Below are positions 18,079 to 27,016 of a stretch of 38,964 nt of DNA, piece by piece (positions within the stretch are counted from its first letter, which is position 1; each line of letters opens with the position of its first letter). Origin of the DNA: Sphingomonas paucimobilis (GTDB lineage Bacteria > Pseudomonadota > Alphaproteobacteria > Sphingomonadales > Sphingomonadaceae); the NCBI GenBank assembly GCA_945860425.1, contig CAMAQU010000002.1, forward strand, positions 1 to 38,964, written 5' to 3'. Under the pieces are notes generated by a model. That model was given only the letters and a program-made list of their open reading frames with translations. It was not told the DNA's origin and made no database searches. The translations under genes and the position numbers were made by a program.

Positions 18079-19690
18079 ATCTCAATTTTCCAGAGTCGAC
18101 GTCCTCTCTTAATTTACGTTTGTCTATTTTCCCAACGCTGGTCTTAGGCAGATTAGGAATAGATGCCCAATATTCGGGGACCATGAATTTGGCCATTTTA
18201 TCTAAGAGAAAACGTCGAACCTCCTCATGGTCAACCTGGTGACCCTCCAACGCCGTCAGAATGACCAAAGGCCTCTCCTCCCAACGTGGATCGGGCACCG
18301 CAATCACGGCGACCTCATTCACGCCCGGATAGCGGCTCACAGCATTTTCCAAATCGACGGACGAAATCCATTCTCCCCCCGATTTGATGAGATCCTTTGT
18401 GCGATCTGTAACCTGCACATACCCGCGGCTGTCGATTGTGCCGGCGTCCCCTGTTCGCAGCCAGCCGTCCTTTGTGAGCGGGCGATCGGCCTCAGCCTGA
18501 AGATAATAGCCCTGCGTGACCCAAGGGCCGCGCAATTGCAGATGGCCAATGGCCTGACCATCTTCTGGCAGCGGCTGGTCAAGATCGTCGACGATGCGCA
18601 CTTCCATTCCTGCAACAGGTCGACCACTTTTTGCCCGCCACTGAACCTCATCATCCGATGGCACATCAACGGGGGGGAAGGAAAGGACGCACATCGGGCT
18701 TGTCTCAGTCATGCCCCATCCTTGAACTAGGCCGACGCCCCAAGCAGCGCGCACCCGCTCGATCAACGTAGGCGACACGGCAGACCCGCCAGAAATCAGC
18801 ACTCGGAAGCACGATAGGTCGAGCGGCTCTTGGTTGTGCATCAACAGCAAGTCGTTCAGGATTGTTGGGACGGCCGCGGCAAAGGTCGGACGCGTCAGGG
18901 TGATCAATTGCGCCAACTTATCTGGCTGAAGATGCGGCCCAGGCAACACGAAATTGCTACCTGCGAGCCAACCGGAAAAGGGCGCGCCCCAGGCATTGGC
19001 GTGGAACATCGGCGGGACCATTAAGAGTGTGTCCCGGTTACTGATCGCAAAAGCGTCCGCTCCAAGCGAGGCTAGGCTGTGCAGAAAAATGGATCGATGG
19101 CTGTAGACGACCCCCTTTGGATTGCCAGTCGTCCCAGAGGTATAGCACATGACGGCCGCGCTGTTTTCATCGAGGTCGGGCCAGTCGTCAAAGGGCGACA
19201 CCCCGTCGATCAAATCCTCATAGCCAATGAGCTTGCCCGAAAAACCAGGGAGAGCAGCAGGTGCATCGCCCAGGACAACAATCATGTCGACCGATGGTAG
19301 ATCGCCAATTACCGAAGCCACCAAAGGCACAAATGACGCATCAAGGATGAGCACCCGATCCTCGGCATGACCGATGATATAGGCAATCTGTTCCGCGGCG
19401 AGCCGGACATTTACCGTGTGGAGCACGCCAGCCATTGCCGGGATCGCCAGATAGGCTTCCAAATGCTCTTGGGTGTTCCAGCATAGCGTCCCGACCCGAT
19501 CCCCCATGGCAAGACCGTGCGCCCGAAGCGCTCTAGCCAGCTGACGCGCGCGATGAGCAACATCGGCATAGCTGGCGGACCGCAACTGAGAGCCGTCAAA
19601 GCTCATCACTTGGCTGTTTTCAAAAAGGCGGGCGCCGCGTCGCAAGATCATCTGCGTCGACAGCGGAAACTGCATCATCGTGGCGTCCAT
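18050..19690 (-). CDS. Long-chain/medium-chain acyl-CoA ligase (AMP-binding)
   Basis: MCYTSGTTGNPKGVVYSHRS, QGWGMTETSPMC, WLRTGDAGTIDSRGYVQVTDRTKDLIKSGGEWISS, PKTSVGKIDKRKLRE. Confidence 0.93.
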   Translation of the reverse strand: MDATMMQFPLSTQMILRRGARLFENSQVMSFDGSQLRSASYADVAHRARQLARALRAHGLAMGDRVGTLCWNTQEHLEAYLAIPAMAGVLHTVNVRLAAEQIAYIIGHAEDRVLILDASFVPLVASVIGDLPSVDMIVVLGDAPAALPGFSGKLIGYEDLIDGVSPFDDWPDLDENSAAVMCYTSGTTGNPKGVVYSHRSIFLHSLASLGADAFAISNRDTLLMVPPMFHANAWGAPFSGWLAGSNFVLPGPHLQPDKLAQLITLTRPTFAAAVPTILNDLLLMHNQEPLDLSCFRVLISGGSAVSPTLIERVRAAWGVGLVQGWGMTETSPMCVLSFPPVDVPSDDEVQWRAKSGRPVAGMEVRIVDDLDQPLPEDGQAIGHLQLRGPWVTQGYYLQAEADRPLTKDGWLRTGDAGTIDSRGYVQVTDRTKDLIKSGGEWISSVDLENAVSRYPGVNEVAVIAVPDPRWEERPLVILTALEGHQVDHEEVRRFLLDKMAKFMVPEYWASIPNLPKTSVGKIDKRKLREDVDSGKLRFVRVAEPSR

Positions 19691-20730
19691 TAAATGGCCC
19701 CCCGGTCTATATGTTTTGCGGCTTCCTGGAGCAGGTTCGGCACATCATGCTCCAGATTTCGAGCATAATCGCGGTCGTCCAATCCGCGGCGGTGGGCAAC
19801 AAAGGCACCTTCAACGATCGCCGCCAACCGCCAAGCAGCAAAAACGGTGTAATATCCCAAATGGCGCTGATCAAAGCCCGTCAACTCCGCCCAAAGATCG
19901 GCCAGGGCAGCAGCCGGAATAATATCAGGCCGATTGGTCAGGGCCTGAACATGTGCGAAGCCCAAAGCATGCTCGGGGTTACGCTGCCAAAAGAACAGGC
20001 AAAGCCCCAAATCGATCAGGGGGTCCCCCAATGTCGCCATCTCCCAATCAAGGATACCCAAGAGGCGCGGCTGACCTTTATCGACAAGGCAATTGTCGAG
20101 GTGAAAATCACAATGAATCAAACTTGCGTGCTGACAGTCCGGACGGTTTGCCAACAGCCAGTCGGCAATCTCCTGAAGGAGGGGCAAGGGGCGAACTTGA
20201 TCCGTTGCACGCTGGTCCAGCCAACGCTCAACTTGGCGCGCCACAAACAAATCAGGCTGACCAAATCGATCCGGCAGACGCGACGCACAATCCGCGCGAT
20301 GGACCGCTGCAAGCCCTTGGATCATTGCTCGGCCCAGAGCAGAAACATGGTCGGCCGCTGAGGCGGTGGAATCGTAGCTGGCCGGCAAGTGGGTCGTCAA
20401 AGAAACGCCATCCAGCCATTCAATGACGGAAAAAGATTGCCCGATCACGCTCGGGTCATCGCACCATGCGACCGGACGCGGCACAGGAGCCTGACCCTGT
20501 AACGCCACAAGCGCCTTGTGCTCGCGCGCGATCCCAGCGGCAGCCTTATCGGAAATCGCAATGACAGGTGGGTGACGCAAAACGAAACGCCCGGAGTCAC
20601 TCTCAATCAATTGGGTCACATTCGCGTTGCCGCCCGCCAGCAACGGGCCGGGCCGGGCATTCTCAATGCCCGCTTCTTGTGTCAGCCATTGGCTTAAACG
20701 CGCAAACGCCTCTGAGGCTAGAGGTTGCAC
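19690..20730 (-). CDS. Second phosphotransferase (APH) family protein
   Basis: RFVLRHPP, LIHCDFHLDNCLVD, LLGILDWEMATLGDPLIDLG. GTG start at 20730 overlaps the SDR stop; track ORF extends to 20790. Confidence 0.85.
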   Translation of the reverse strand: MQPLASEAFARLSQWLTQEAGIENARPGPLLAGGNANVTQLIESDSGRFVLRHPPVIAISDKAAAGIAREHKALVALQGQAPVPRPVAWCDDPSVIGQSFSVIEWLDGVSLTTHLPASYDSTASAADHVSALGRAMIQGLAAVHRADCASRLPDRFGQPDLFVARQVERWLDQRATDQVRPLPLLQEIADWLLANRPDCQHASLIHCDFHLDNCLVDKGQPRLLGILDWEMATLGDPLIDLGLCLFFWQRNPEHALGFAHVQALTNRPDIIPAAALADLWAELTGFDQRHLGYYTVFAAWRLAAIVEGAFVAHRRGLDDRDYARNLEHDVPNLLQEAAKHIDRGAI

Positions 20731-21452
20731 ATTAATCCTCCGTCGGTCACAACGGTCGAGCCCGTCATATATCCCGAACCTGCGACCCACCAGACGACAT
20801 CGGCAATTTCTTCAGCGGTTCCCATCCGGCCAAGCGGCACTTTATCAACGATCTTCTGTCGTGCCTTTTCCGACACGCCTGCCGTCATATCGGTCATAAC
20901 AAAGCCCGGAACCACCAGGTTGACCCGAATATTTTGCCGCGCAAGCTCGCATGCCAAGACTTGGGTGAGCCCAGAAAGGCCTGCCTTGGATGCTCCATAG
21001 CAGCTGTCGCCAGAAAATCCGCGAAAGCCGACAACAGCGCCTATGTTAATAATGGCTCCACCAGCTGCGAGATGCGGGAGAACGGTCCGAATGGCCCGCA
21101 TCGGACCCGACAAATTCGTCGCGAGCGAATCGTCCCAATCGGCATCGCTAATCGAAAGCAACTTGCCCCCGCGGTGAAGGCCTGCATTGTTAACGAGGAT
21201 GTCGACGCCACCCCATTCGTCAACCATCGCAGCGACGGCGGACCCAAGGTCTTGGGCGGAGCTTACATCGCCGCGCACAGCAATCGCGTTTTGGCCGAGG
21301 GATTTGGCCAGATGAGTGACATCATCCCCTCTAGCCATGAGGCAAACCTTGTCGCCTCGCGCGATCGCTAGGGAAGCGATCGCGTGGCCTAAGCCACGCG
21401 ACGCCCCTGTCACAAGCCAGCGACGCTGGCTCGAGTTGGTGTGATTAGACAT
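20718..21452 (-). CDS. SDR family oxidoreductase (FabG-like)
   Basis: VTGASRGLGHAIA, LVNNAG, CYGASKAGLSGL (YxxxK), TGSTVVTDGGLMCNL. Confidence 0.92.
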   Translation of the reverse strand: MSNHTNSSQRRWLVTGASRGLGHAIASLAIARGDKVCLMARGDDVTHLAKSLGQNAIAVRGDVSSAQDLGSAVAAMVDEWGGVDILVNNAGLHRGGKLLSISDADWDDSLATNLSGPMRAIRTVLPHLAAGGAIINIGAVVGFRGFSGDSCYGASKAGLSGLTQVLACELARQNIRVNLVVPGFVMTDMTAGVSEKARQKIVDKVPLGRMGTAEEIADVVWWVAGSGYMTGSTVVTDGGLMCNL

Positions 21453-21464
21453 TCGTCCTCTAGG

Positions 21465-23723
21465 TCAGAATGTCTGAGTTACAGCCACGCCCCAGGTCTG
21501 ACGCGGGCGAGGGGAGGCATAGCTCCAGATACCCTGAACGTCATAACCAATGGTCCAGCCCTTTTCATTGGCAAGGTTCTTGCCAAAGACGCTGACGGTC
21601 GTGTTGTTTAGCTTATAGTTGATCGACGCATCGAGCAGGTACTGGCCGTCGTTGCGCAAGTTCGGGTTGTTCAGGAAGGTGATTTCATGTGCACCAACAT
21701 AGTGCAGATTGCCATTCACCCACATTGTCCCCGAGCCGACTTCCCTCTCCCAGCTTGCGCCAAGGTCCCAAGTCCACTTCGGAGCGCGACGTATCTTCAG
21801 GAACGTCGCGTCAACAGGCTTGCCTGTGCTGTAGATGTCACCGAAGAAGTTTTTGTACTTGGCATCAAGATACCCAAGTTTGGCATTCAGCGTTAGGCCA
21901 TCGGTTGGCTTTGCCGCGAGATCCAACTCAATGCCCTTAAGGTCAGCTTGGGAAGCATTGATTGTTCGGTTTTCACGTCCAGTCGATGTGCCCGGCGCGG
22001 GAACGTCCAGATCTTGCTGCATGTCCTTATACTTCATCAGGAAGACAGCGCCGTTCAACCGGACCCGACGATCAAAAAACTCCGACTTGAAACCAAGTTC
22101 GTAGTTATCGAGCGTTTCCGGATTATAGGCATTCACCGCAGCGCCGACTGTGGCGGGTCGGCCGTTAAAGCCACCGCCGCGATAGCCGCGCGACCACAAC
22201 GCATAGGTCATGACATCCGGCGTCCAATTCATGCTCAAGCTCACCTTGGGCGTGAATTTGGACCAGTCCGCTTCTTTCGGAGCCGTCATGACAATATTGC
22301 CATTCGCCGAGCTTGGCTGGATCGTGACAATCGGATTAACCTCGGCTGTCGAGCCGTAAATGAAAATCGTCTTGTCGTTGACCAAGCTCGTCTTTTTGTC
22401 GTGAGTATAGCGTCCGCCGACTGTCAGCTTCAGCTTGTCGGTGAATTTGTAATCACCTTCAAAGAAGACAGCTGAGGATTTCGTGGTTTGCGTCACGTCC
22501 TGCGCGCTTGTGAGCAACGGCGCCCCGGCAAAGCCAATATAGTTTTTCAGATTGATCGTATATCCTGAGTCCCAGAGATATCCGCCCAAAACAAAATTGA
22601 CCGGGCCCGATCCGCCTTTCGTCAACCGCACTTCATTCGTCGTTTGGCGCCAGCGCGCCGGACGATCAGTGTGGTAGAGCAAGGAGGGTGAGGCATCAAA
22701 GTCCTGCGTCACAGCTTCGCTAGTCTTGAGATAACCGAGAATATACTGAAGTTCGTAATCATCTGAGAGATCGTACTTCACTTTCCCGATCGCCATATCC
22801 AGCTCGAAACGAGCGCTCTTGTCAATTGGCCCATCGCCCAGGCTGACATATGGATTTCCGGACACGGAAACACCCGGAGCAGGCGAGCATTGCTGATAAG
22901 CAGCACAGAAGAGATCTGTAGATTTGTTAACTGCAATAAGCTGCGGCGCGGCTTGCCGCGTCAGCTGATGATCATAATTTGCAGAAATCTCTAGGCCGTC
23001 GGTCGGCGTGATTAGGATCATTGCACCGACAGCGCTGAAATCCGATTTCTGGCCATCTTTGCCCTGCGTCCGGTTAAAAATGTAACCGTCTGAGACATTA
23101 TATGCCCCGGTCAGCTTCATCGCCACATTTGGAGCGAGGCCAAAGCTCACCACACCCTGTGCATCAAGGGTGTTAAAGCGACCATACGTAACGCGCGCTT
23201 TGCCGCTTAGCTCTTGAGTCGGGCGCGACCGCGAAAGGTTGATCACCCCACCCGTCGCATTGCGACCGAATAACGTGCCCTGCGGCCCACGAAGGACTTC
23301 AACGCGATCAATATCGATCGCCTTGAGAAGCGAGCCTGAACTTTGACCGATGTAAACATCATCAATGATGACGCCGACGGCCGGATCGACCGACTTTTCA
23401 ACGTCAGCAACGCCAATGCCGCGAATATAGATAGCTGCAACGCCACCCGGACCCTGCTGCGTATCGTCGATAATGACGTTCGGCGACGCATTCGCAAAAT
23501 CACGAACGTCTGAGTCAAATCGCCGCGCAATTTCCGCTGAGGAAAGTGCACTTACCGATGATGAGACATCTTGCAGATTTTCAACGCGCTTGCGGGCGGT
23601 CACAACAATTTCATCGAGGCCCTGATTATCATTCGGCTCCGCCGCGAGCACCTGACTTGCTCCTAGGGTTGCCATAGATGCTGTAGCAGCAAGAACTGCA
23701 CGGAAATAAGTTGCTGACTTCAT
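21465..23723 (-). CDS. TonB-dependent receptor
   Basis: MKSATYFRAVLAATASMATLGASQVLAAE signal; LDEIVVTARKRVENLQDVSSSVSALS plug; VEVLRGPQGTLFGRNATGGVINL; C-terminal ...WGVAVTQTF. Start at 23723 in the longer ORF. Confidence 0.93.
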   Translation of the reverse strand: MKSATYFRAVLAATASMATLGASQVLAAEPNDNQGLDEIVVTARKRVENLQDVSSSVSALSSAEIARRFDSDVRDFANASPNVIIDDTQQGPGGVAAIYIRGIGVADVEKSVDPAVGVIIDDVYIGQSSGSLLKAIDIDRVEVLRGPQGTLFGRNATGGVINLSRSRPTQELSGKARVTYGRFNTLDAQGVVSFGLAPNVAMKLTGAYNVSDGYIFNRTQGKDGQKSDFSAVGAMILITPTDGLEISANYDHQLTRQAAPQLIAVNKSTDLFCAAYQQCSPAPGVSVSGNPYVSLGDGPIDKSARFELDMAIGKVKYDLSDDYELQYILGYLKTSEAVTQDFDASPSLLYHTDRPARWRQTTNEVRLTKGGSGPVNFVLGGYLWDSGYTINLKNYIGFAGAPLLTSAQDVTQTTKSSAVFFEGDYKFTDKLKLTVGGRYTHDKKTSLVNDKTIFIYGSTAEVNPIVTIQPSSANGNIVMTAPKEADWSKFTPKVSLSMNWTPDVMTYALWSRGYRGGGFNGRPATVGAAVNAYNPETLDNYELGFKSEFFDRRVRLNGAVFLMKYKDMQQDLDVPAPGTSTGRENRTINASQADLKGIELDLAAKPTDGLTLNAKLGYLDAKYKNFFGDIYSTGKPVDATFLKIRRAPKWTWDLGASWEREVGSGTMWVNGNLHYVGAHEITFLNNPNLRNDGQYLLDASINYKLNNTTVSVFGKNLANEKGWTIGYDVQGIWSYASPRPRQTWGVAVTQTF

Positions 23724-23886
23724 AACTATCCTTCTCCTCCCCATGCGGCTCGCGCAAAGGTTTTCAAAAGCAGATGCCCCTGCACCGTTGCGTGACAGGC
23801 AGCTGCGCCGCTCCTTTTTGCTTCGGGTCCCGATTTTGATGCTCAAAACGCGGTCCCCTTCGAGAGCTAGCAGAACAATTGATATA

Positions 23887-24058
23887 TTACTTGTTTAAGA
23901 CGAGCAAGTGGTCAAGGGCTAACGATGGCCCTTTCAACTGGGGGAATGAATTCCTTGAGAAAAAATGCCCAGAAAAGGGCAATTTTTTTTTTGCTCTTCG
24001 TCGGAATTCTCAAGGCGCACTCCGGAAAATACGGGTCAGCTGTTTTTTACTTGTTTAA
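23887..24058. promoter_or_regulatory. Divergent control region with a 12-bp direct repeat TTACTTGTTTAA (23887-23898 and 24047-24058)
   Basis: Read directly; lies between the TonB receptor start and the mini-SDR start. Confidence 0.5.
23960..23992. terminator. Intrinsic terminator-like hairpin with poly-T tract between divergent promoters
   Basis: AAAAAATGCCC-agaaaa-GGGCAATTTTTTTTTT; A-tract on the other side makes it potentially bidirectional. Confidence 0.6.
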
Positions 24059-24109
24059 AGCTAGTATGATGGATAAACCTGCGGCAAAAGACGTCCTTAG
24101 GAGAGCGGT

Positions 24110-24355
24110 ATGGCTGGGCGCATGGCAGGCAAAACGGCGCTGAGTTCTGGTGCTGCAAGCGGGCTGGGAAAAGCACAGGCGAAAGTTTTCACCCAAGTAG
24201 GTGTTCGGGTCAGCACGATCTTCCCGGGACAAGACCGTACACCTATTCTGGGATCTATCACTCATGAACAGGACGCCGCTAGTCAAGCTGCGATTCCGAT
24301 GGGCATCACCGGAGCTGAATTGTGGATCGACGGCGGCTGGTGCGCCGATCATTGA
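24110..24355 (+). pseudogene. Internally deleted SDR (81 aa) keeping its frame, start and RBS
   Basis: MAGRMAGKTALSSGAASGLGKAQA (Rossmann start) joined to VRVSTIFPG..RTPILGSITHEQ..AAIPMG then ITGAELWIDGGW; core and YxxxK absent. Confidence 0.7.
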
Positions 24356-24375
24356 ACTTAGACAGGGTAAATTAA

Positions 24376-25683
24376 ATGGCATGGGATTTTTCGACAGAGC
24401 CTGAATTTCAAGAACAGCTCGACTGGATGAAGGAATTTGTAGCGGCCGAGATTGAGCCGATGGACCTTGTGTTCCGCCATCCGGCAGCACCTTTTGATCC
24501 GTCGTCTCCCGCCCAGCGCGCAATGGCGCCGCTAAAGGAGATTGTGAAGAAGAAGGGCCTTTGGGCATGCCATCTTGGTCCGGAACTGGGCGGACAGGGC
24601 TTTGGCCAGGTTAAGCTGGGCCTGATGAACGAAATCCTCGGACGCAGCCGCTTTGCACCCACCGTGTTCGGCACTCAAGCGCCCGACACCGGCAATGCTG
24701 AAATCCTCGCCCGCTTTGGCACGGAAGAGCAAAAGCAGCTCTATCTGCAGCCGTTGCTCGATGGTGAGATTTTCTCCTGCTATTCGATGACAGAACCGCA
24801 AGCCGGGGCAGACCCCGGCCAGTTTACCTGCCAGGCAGACCTGATCGGCAATGAATGGGTCATCAATGGCGAAAAATGGTTCGCAAGCCATGCATGCGTT
24901 GCCGAATTTTTGATCGTGATGTGCATCACCGATCCGGAAGTTCCGGTTCATGAAGGCTCAACCATGCTCATCGTCCCCAAGGACACGCCAGGCATGGAGA
25001 TTATCCGCAATACTGCTGTCGGCCCCAAAGATGCGCTGGGCAGCGGCGTTCATGGCTATTTGCGATTTACCGATTGCCGGGTACCGCGCGTCAACGCGCT
25101 CGGCCCCGTCGGCGAAGGCTTTAAGGTCGCCCAGTCCCGCCTCGGTGGTGGCCGCATTCACCATGCCATGCGAACCGTCGGGATGCTGAACAAGGCAATG
25201 GAGATGATGTGTGAGCGCGTTGTCTCGCGCACCACCAAGGGCGAACGCCTTGCCGACAAGCAAATGGTGCAGGAAAAAATTGCCGACAGCCACACTCAGA
25301 TCACCCAGTTCCGACTGCACGTGCTCTACACCGCTTGGCTGCTCGATCGAGATAAGGCCTATACCCGACCGGTTCGACGCGAGATTTCCGCGATCAAAGC
25401 TGCCATGCCAGATGTGCTGAAGGATGTGATCTATCGGGCACTCCATCTCCACGGCTCGCTTGGCATGTCGAACGAAACCCCGTTGATGGATATGTGGCAA
25501 TATGTGCCCGAAATGGGGATCGTCGACGGCCCGACCGAGGTCCATAAGGTCTCGGTTGCCAAGGATGTGTTGCGCCATGTTGCACCTTCGCCGGGCGTCT
25601 TCCCTACTTATTTCACGCCAGACCGGCGCGCCGCCGCCGCAATAAAATTCGCCGCATTTTTGGGTGAGGAGAAGGCGGCATGA
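24376..25683 (+). CDS. Acyl-CoA dehydrogenase family protein
   Basis: YSMTEPQAGADPGQFTCQAD, NGEKWFASHA, AQSRLGGGRIHHAMRTVG, LHGSLGMSNETPL, DGPTEVHKVSVAKDVLR. Confidence 0.93.
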   Translation: MAWDFSTEPEFQEQLDWMKEFVAAEIEPMDLVFRHPAAPFDPSSPAQRAMAPLKEIVKKKGLWACHLGPELGGQGFGQVKLGLMNEILGRSRFAPTVFGTQAPDTGNAEILARFGTEEQKQLYLQPLLDGEIFSCYSMTEPQAGADPGQFTCQADLIGNEWVINGEKWFASHACVAEFLIVMCITDPEVPVHEGSTMLIVPKDTPGMEIIRNTAVGPKDALGSGVHGYLRFTDCRVPRVNALGPVGEGFKVAQSRLGGGRIHHAMRTVGMLNKAMEMMCERVVSRTTKGERLADKQMVQEKIADSHTQITQFRLHVLYTAWLLDRDKAYTRPVRREISAIKAAMPDVLKDVIYRALHLHGSLGMSNETPLMDMWQYVPEMGIVDGPTEVHKVSVAKDVLRHVAPSPGVFPTYFTPDRRAAAAIKFAAFLGEEKAA

Positions 25684-26141
25684 CACAGGCGCTCGAAGCT
25701 CGAATCGATCAGCTCGAAAGTCGTTTCCAATTTCGCGACCTTGTGAGCGACTATTGCCACGGATTTGACAAGCGAGACCTTGATCAGTTCATGGCAATCT
25801 GGTGGCCGGACGCCATCTGGGACATTGGCCCGCCTTTTGGCGATTTTATTGGCGCCAAAGAAATCGCGAGGGCTGTCACCGATATCCTCTGGCCTGCCTG
25901 GCTCCAGTCAAGCCATTACACCACAAATCTGCGGGTAACCTTCGATGGCGCAGATCTCGCAACGGGGGTCTGCGACGTCGATTGTATCGGCACGATGAGC
26001 GATCAACAGGCCCAGACCGTGGCGGCCACTTATAATGATCGCTTTGAACGCCGAGATGGCATTTGGAAGATCGTGCACCGGAAAGTGACGATGCACCATT
26101 TCAGTCCCCTTGTCGGCATCACTCTCTCGGCACCGAAATAG
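25680..26141 (+). CDS. NTF2-like/SnoaL-like protein resembling gamma-HCH dehydrochlorinase LinA; putative dehydratase or lyase
   Basis: GFDKRDLDQFMAIWWPDAIWDI, ILWPAWLQSSHYTTNLRVTF, CDVDCIG, FERRDGIWKIVHRKVTMHHFSPLVGI align by eye to LinA (D25, H73, R129 equivalents D30, H79, R134). ATGA overlap with ACAD. Confidence 0.8.
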   Translation: MTQALEARIDQLESRFQFRDLVSDYCHGFDKRDLDQFMAIWWPDAIWDIGPPFGDFIGAKEIARAVTDILWPAWLQSSHYTTNLRVTFDGADLATGVCDVDCIGTMSDQQAQTVAATYNDRFERRDGIWKIVHRKVTMHHFSPLVGITLSAPK

Positions 26142-26157
26142 GATCTTAGGAGGTTTT

Positions 26158-26961
26158 ATGGCTTACCATCAGCTGACAGACGGCCGGCGGATTTATTTTG
26201 AACATTATGCCGGACCAAAAACGCCATTTGTCCTGAGCCATGGCTGGGGCATGTCGAGCCGCGTTTGGGTGGATGTGATCGAACAGTTGCTGCGCGCGGG
26301 CCATGAAGTCCTTGCGGTTGATCATCGCGCTTGCGGCCAATCGGACCGCGATTTTGATGACATGAGCATTGGCGCCCTTGCAGGAGATATTGTCGATATC
26401 GCCCGAGCACGAAAGCTGCGACCTGCCATCGTCAACGGATGGTCACTGGGCGGGGCGGTTGCTGTGGAAGCCGCGCATCGACTTGGTAAGGATGCGGCAG
26501 GCCTTATCCTGACATGCGCGGCGTCGCCGCGCTATGTGCAAGCAGCAGATTTTCCCTATGGCGGCGTGCGCGAGGATGTGCTCGGCATGCAAGACGCCAT
26601 TCTTGCGGACCGGGCCGGTTTCTTCAAAGGCCTTTCAGCCGGCGTATGCGCGAAAGATGTTGGTCAGCCGGCCATTGACTGGATGTGGTCAATATTCATG
26701 GATGCAGGGCCCCAAGCGATAAAGGCAATGCTCGCCTTGGCGGATCTGGATCAACGCTCGATCTTAGCCGGTCTTGATATTCCGGTGCTATCTATCATCG
26801 GCAGTGAAGACGGTGTGGTGCCGCCCCAAATTGGAGAGCAGGCAGCCGCATGCGCGCAACACGGAAAACTTGCCCGTTTCGAAGGATGTGGCCATGCCCC
26901 CTTTATCGAGGATGGGCCCGGCTACATTAAAACGCTGCTTGAATTTGCCCAAGACGTTTAG
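26158..26961 (+). CDS. Alpha/beta hydrolase (serine nucleophile)
   Basis: SHGWGMSSRVW, NGWSLGGAVAVE (GxSxG), GCGHAPFIEDGP; AGGAGG before ATG 26158. Track ORF starts at 26110. Confidence 0.9.
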   Translation: MAYHQLTDGRRIYFEHYAGPKTPFVLSHGWGMSSRVWVDVIEQLLRAGHEVLAVDHRACGQSDRDFDDMSIGALAGDIVDIARARKLRPAIVNGWSLGGAVAVEAAHRLGKDAAGLILTCAASPRYVQAADFPYGGVREDVLGMQDAILADRAGFFKGLSAGVCAKDVGQPAIDWMWSIFMDAGPQAIKAMLALADLDQRSILAGLDIPVLSIIGSEDGVVPPQIGEQAAACAQHGKLARFEGCGHAPFIEDGPGYIKTLLEFAQDV

Positions 26962-27016
26962 GGCGAATCAGATGCAGGTTGGACTTAACGACAAGCGATA
27001 GATTTCGGGGAGCATT

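Noticed and set aside
23925-24143. 72-aa plus-strand ORF in the divergent promoter
   Set aside because: Covers the poly-T terminator and repeat; the FFLLF stretch is translation of the T-tract.
24047-24568. 173-aa minus-strand ORF across the mini-SDR
   Set aside because: No motifs; the plus-strand frame carries recognisable SDR and ACAD sequence.
26158-26961. Haloalkane dehalogenase (LinB-like) reading of the alpha/beta hydrolase beside the LinA-like gene
   Set aside because: The nucleophile motif is GWSLGG (Ser), not the Asp-containing motif of haloalkane dehalogenases, so a complete HCH pathway is not supported.
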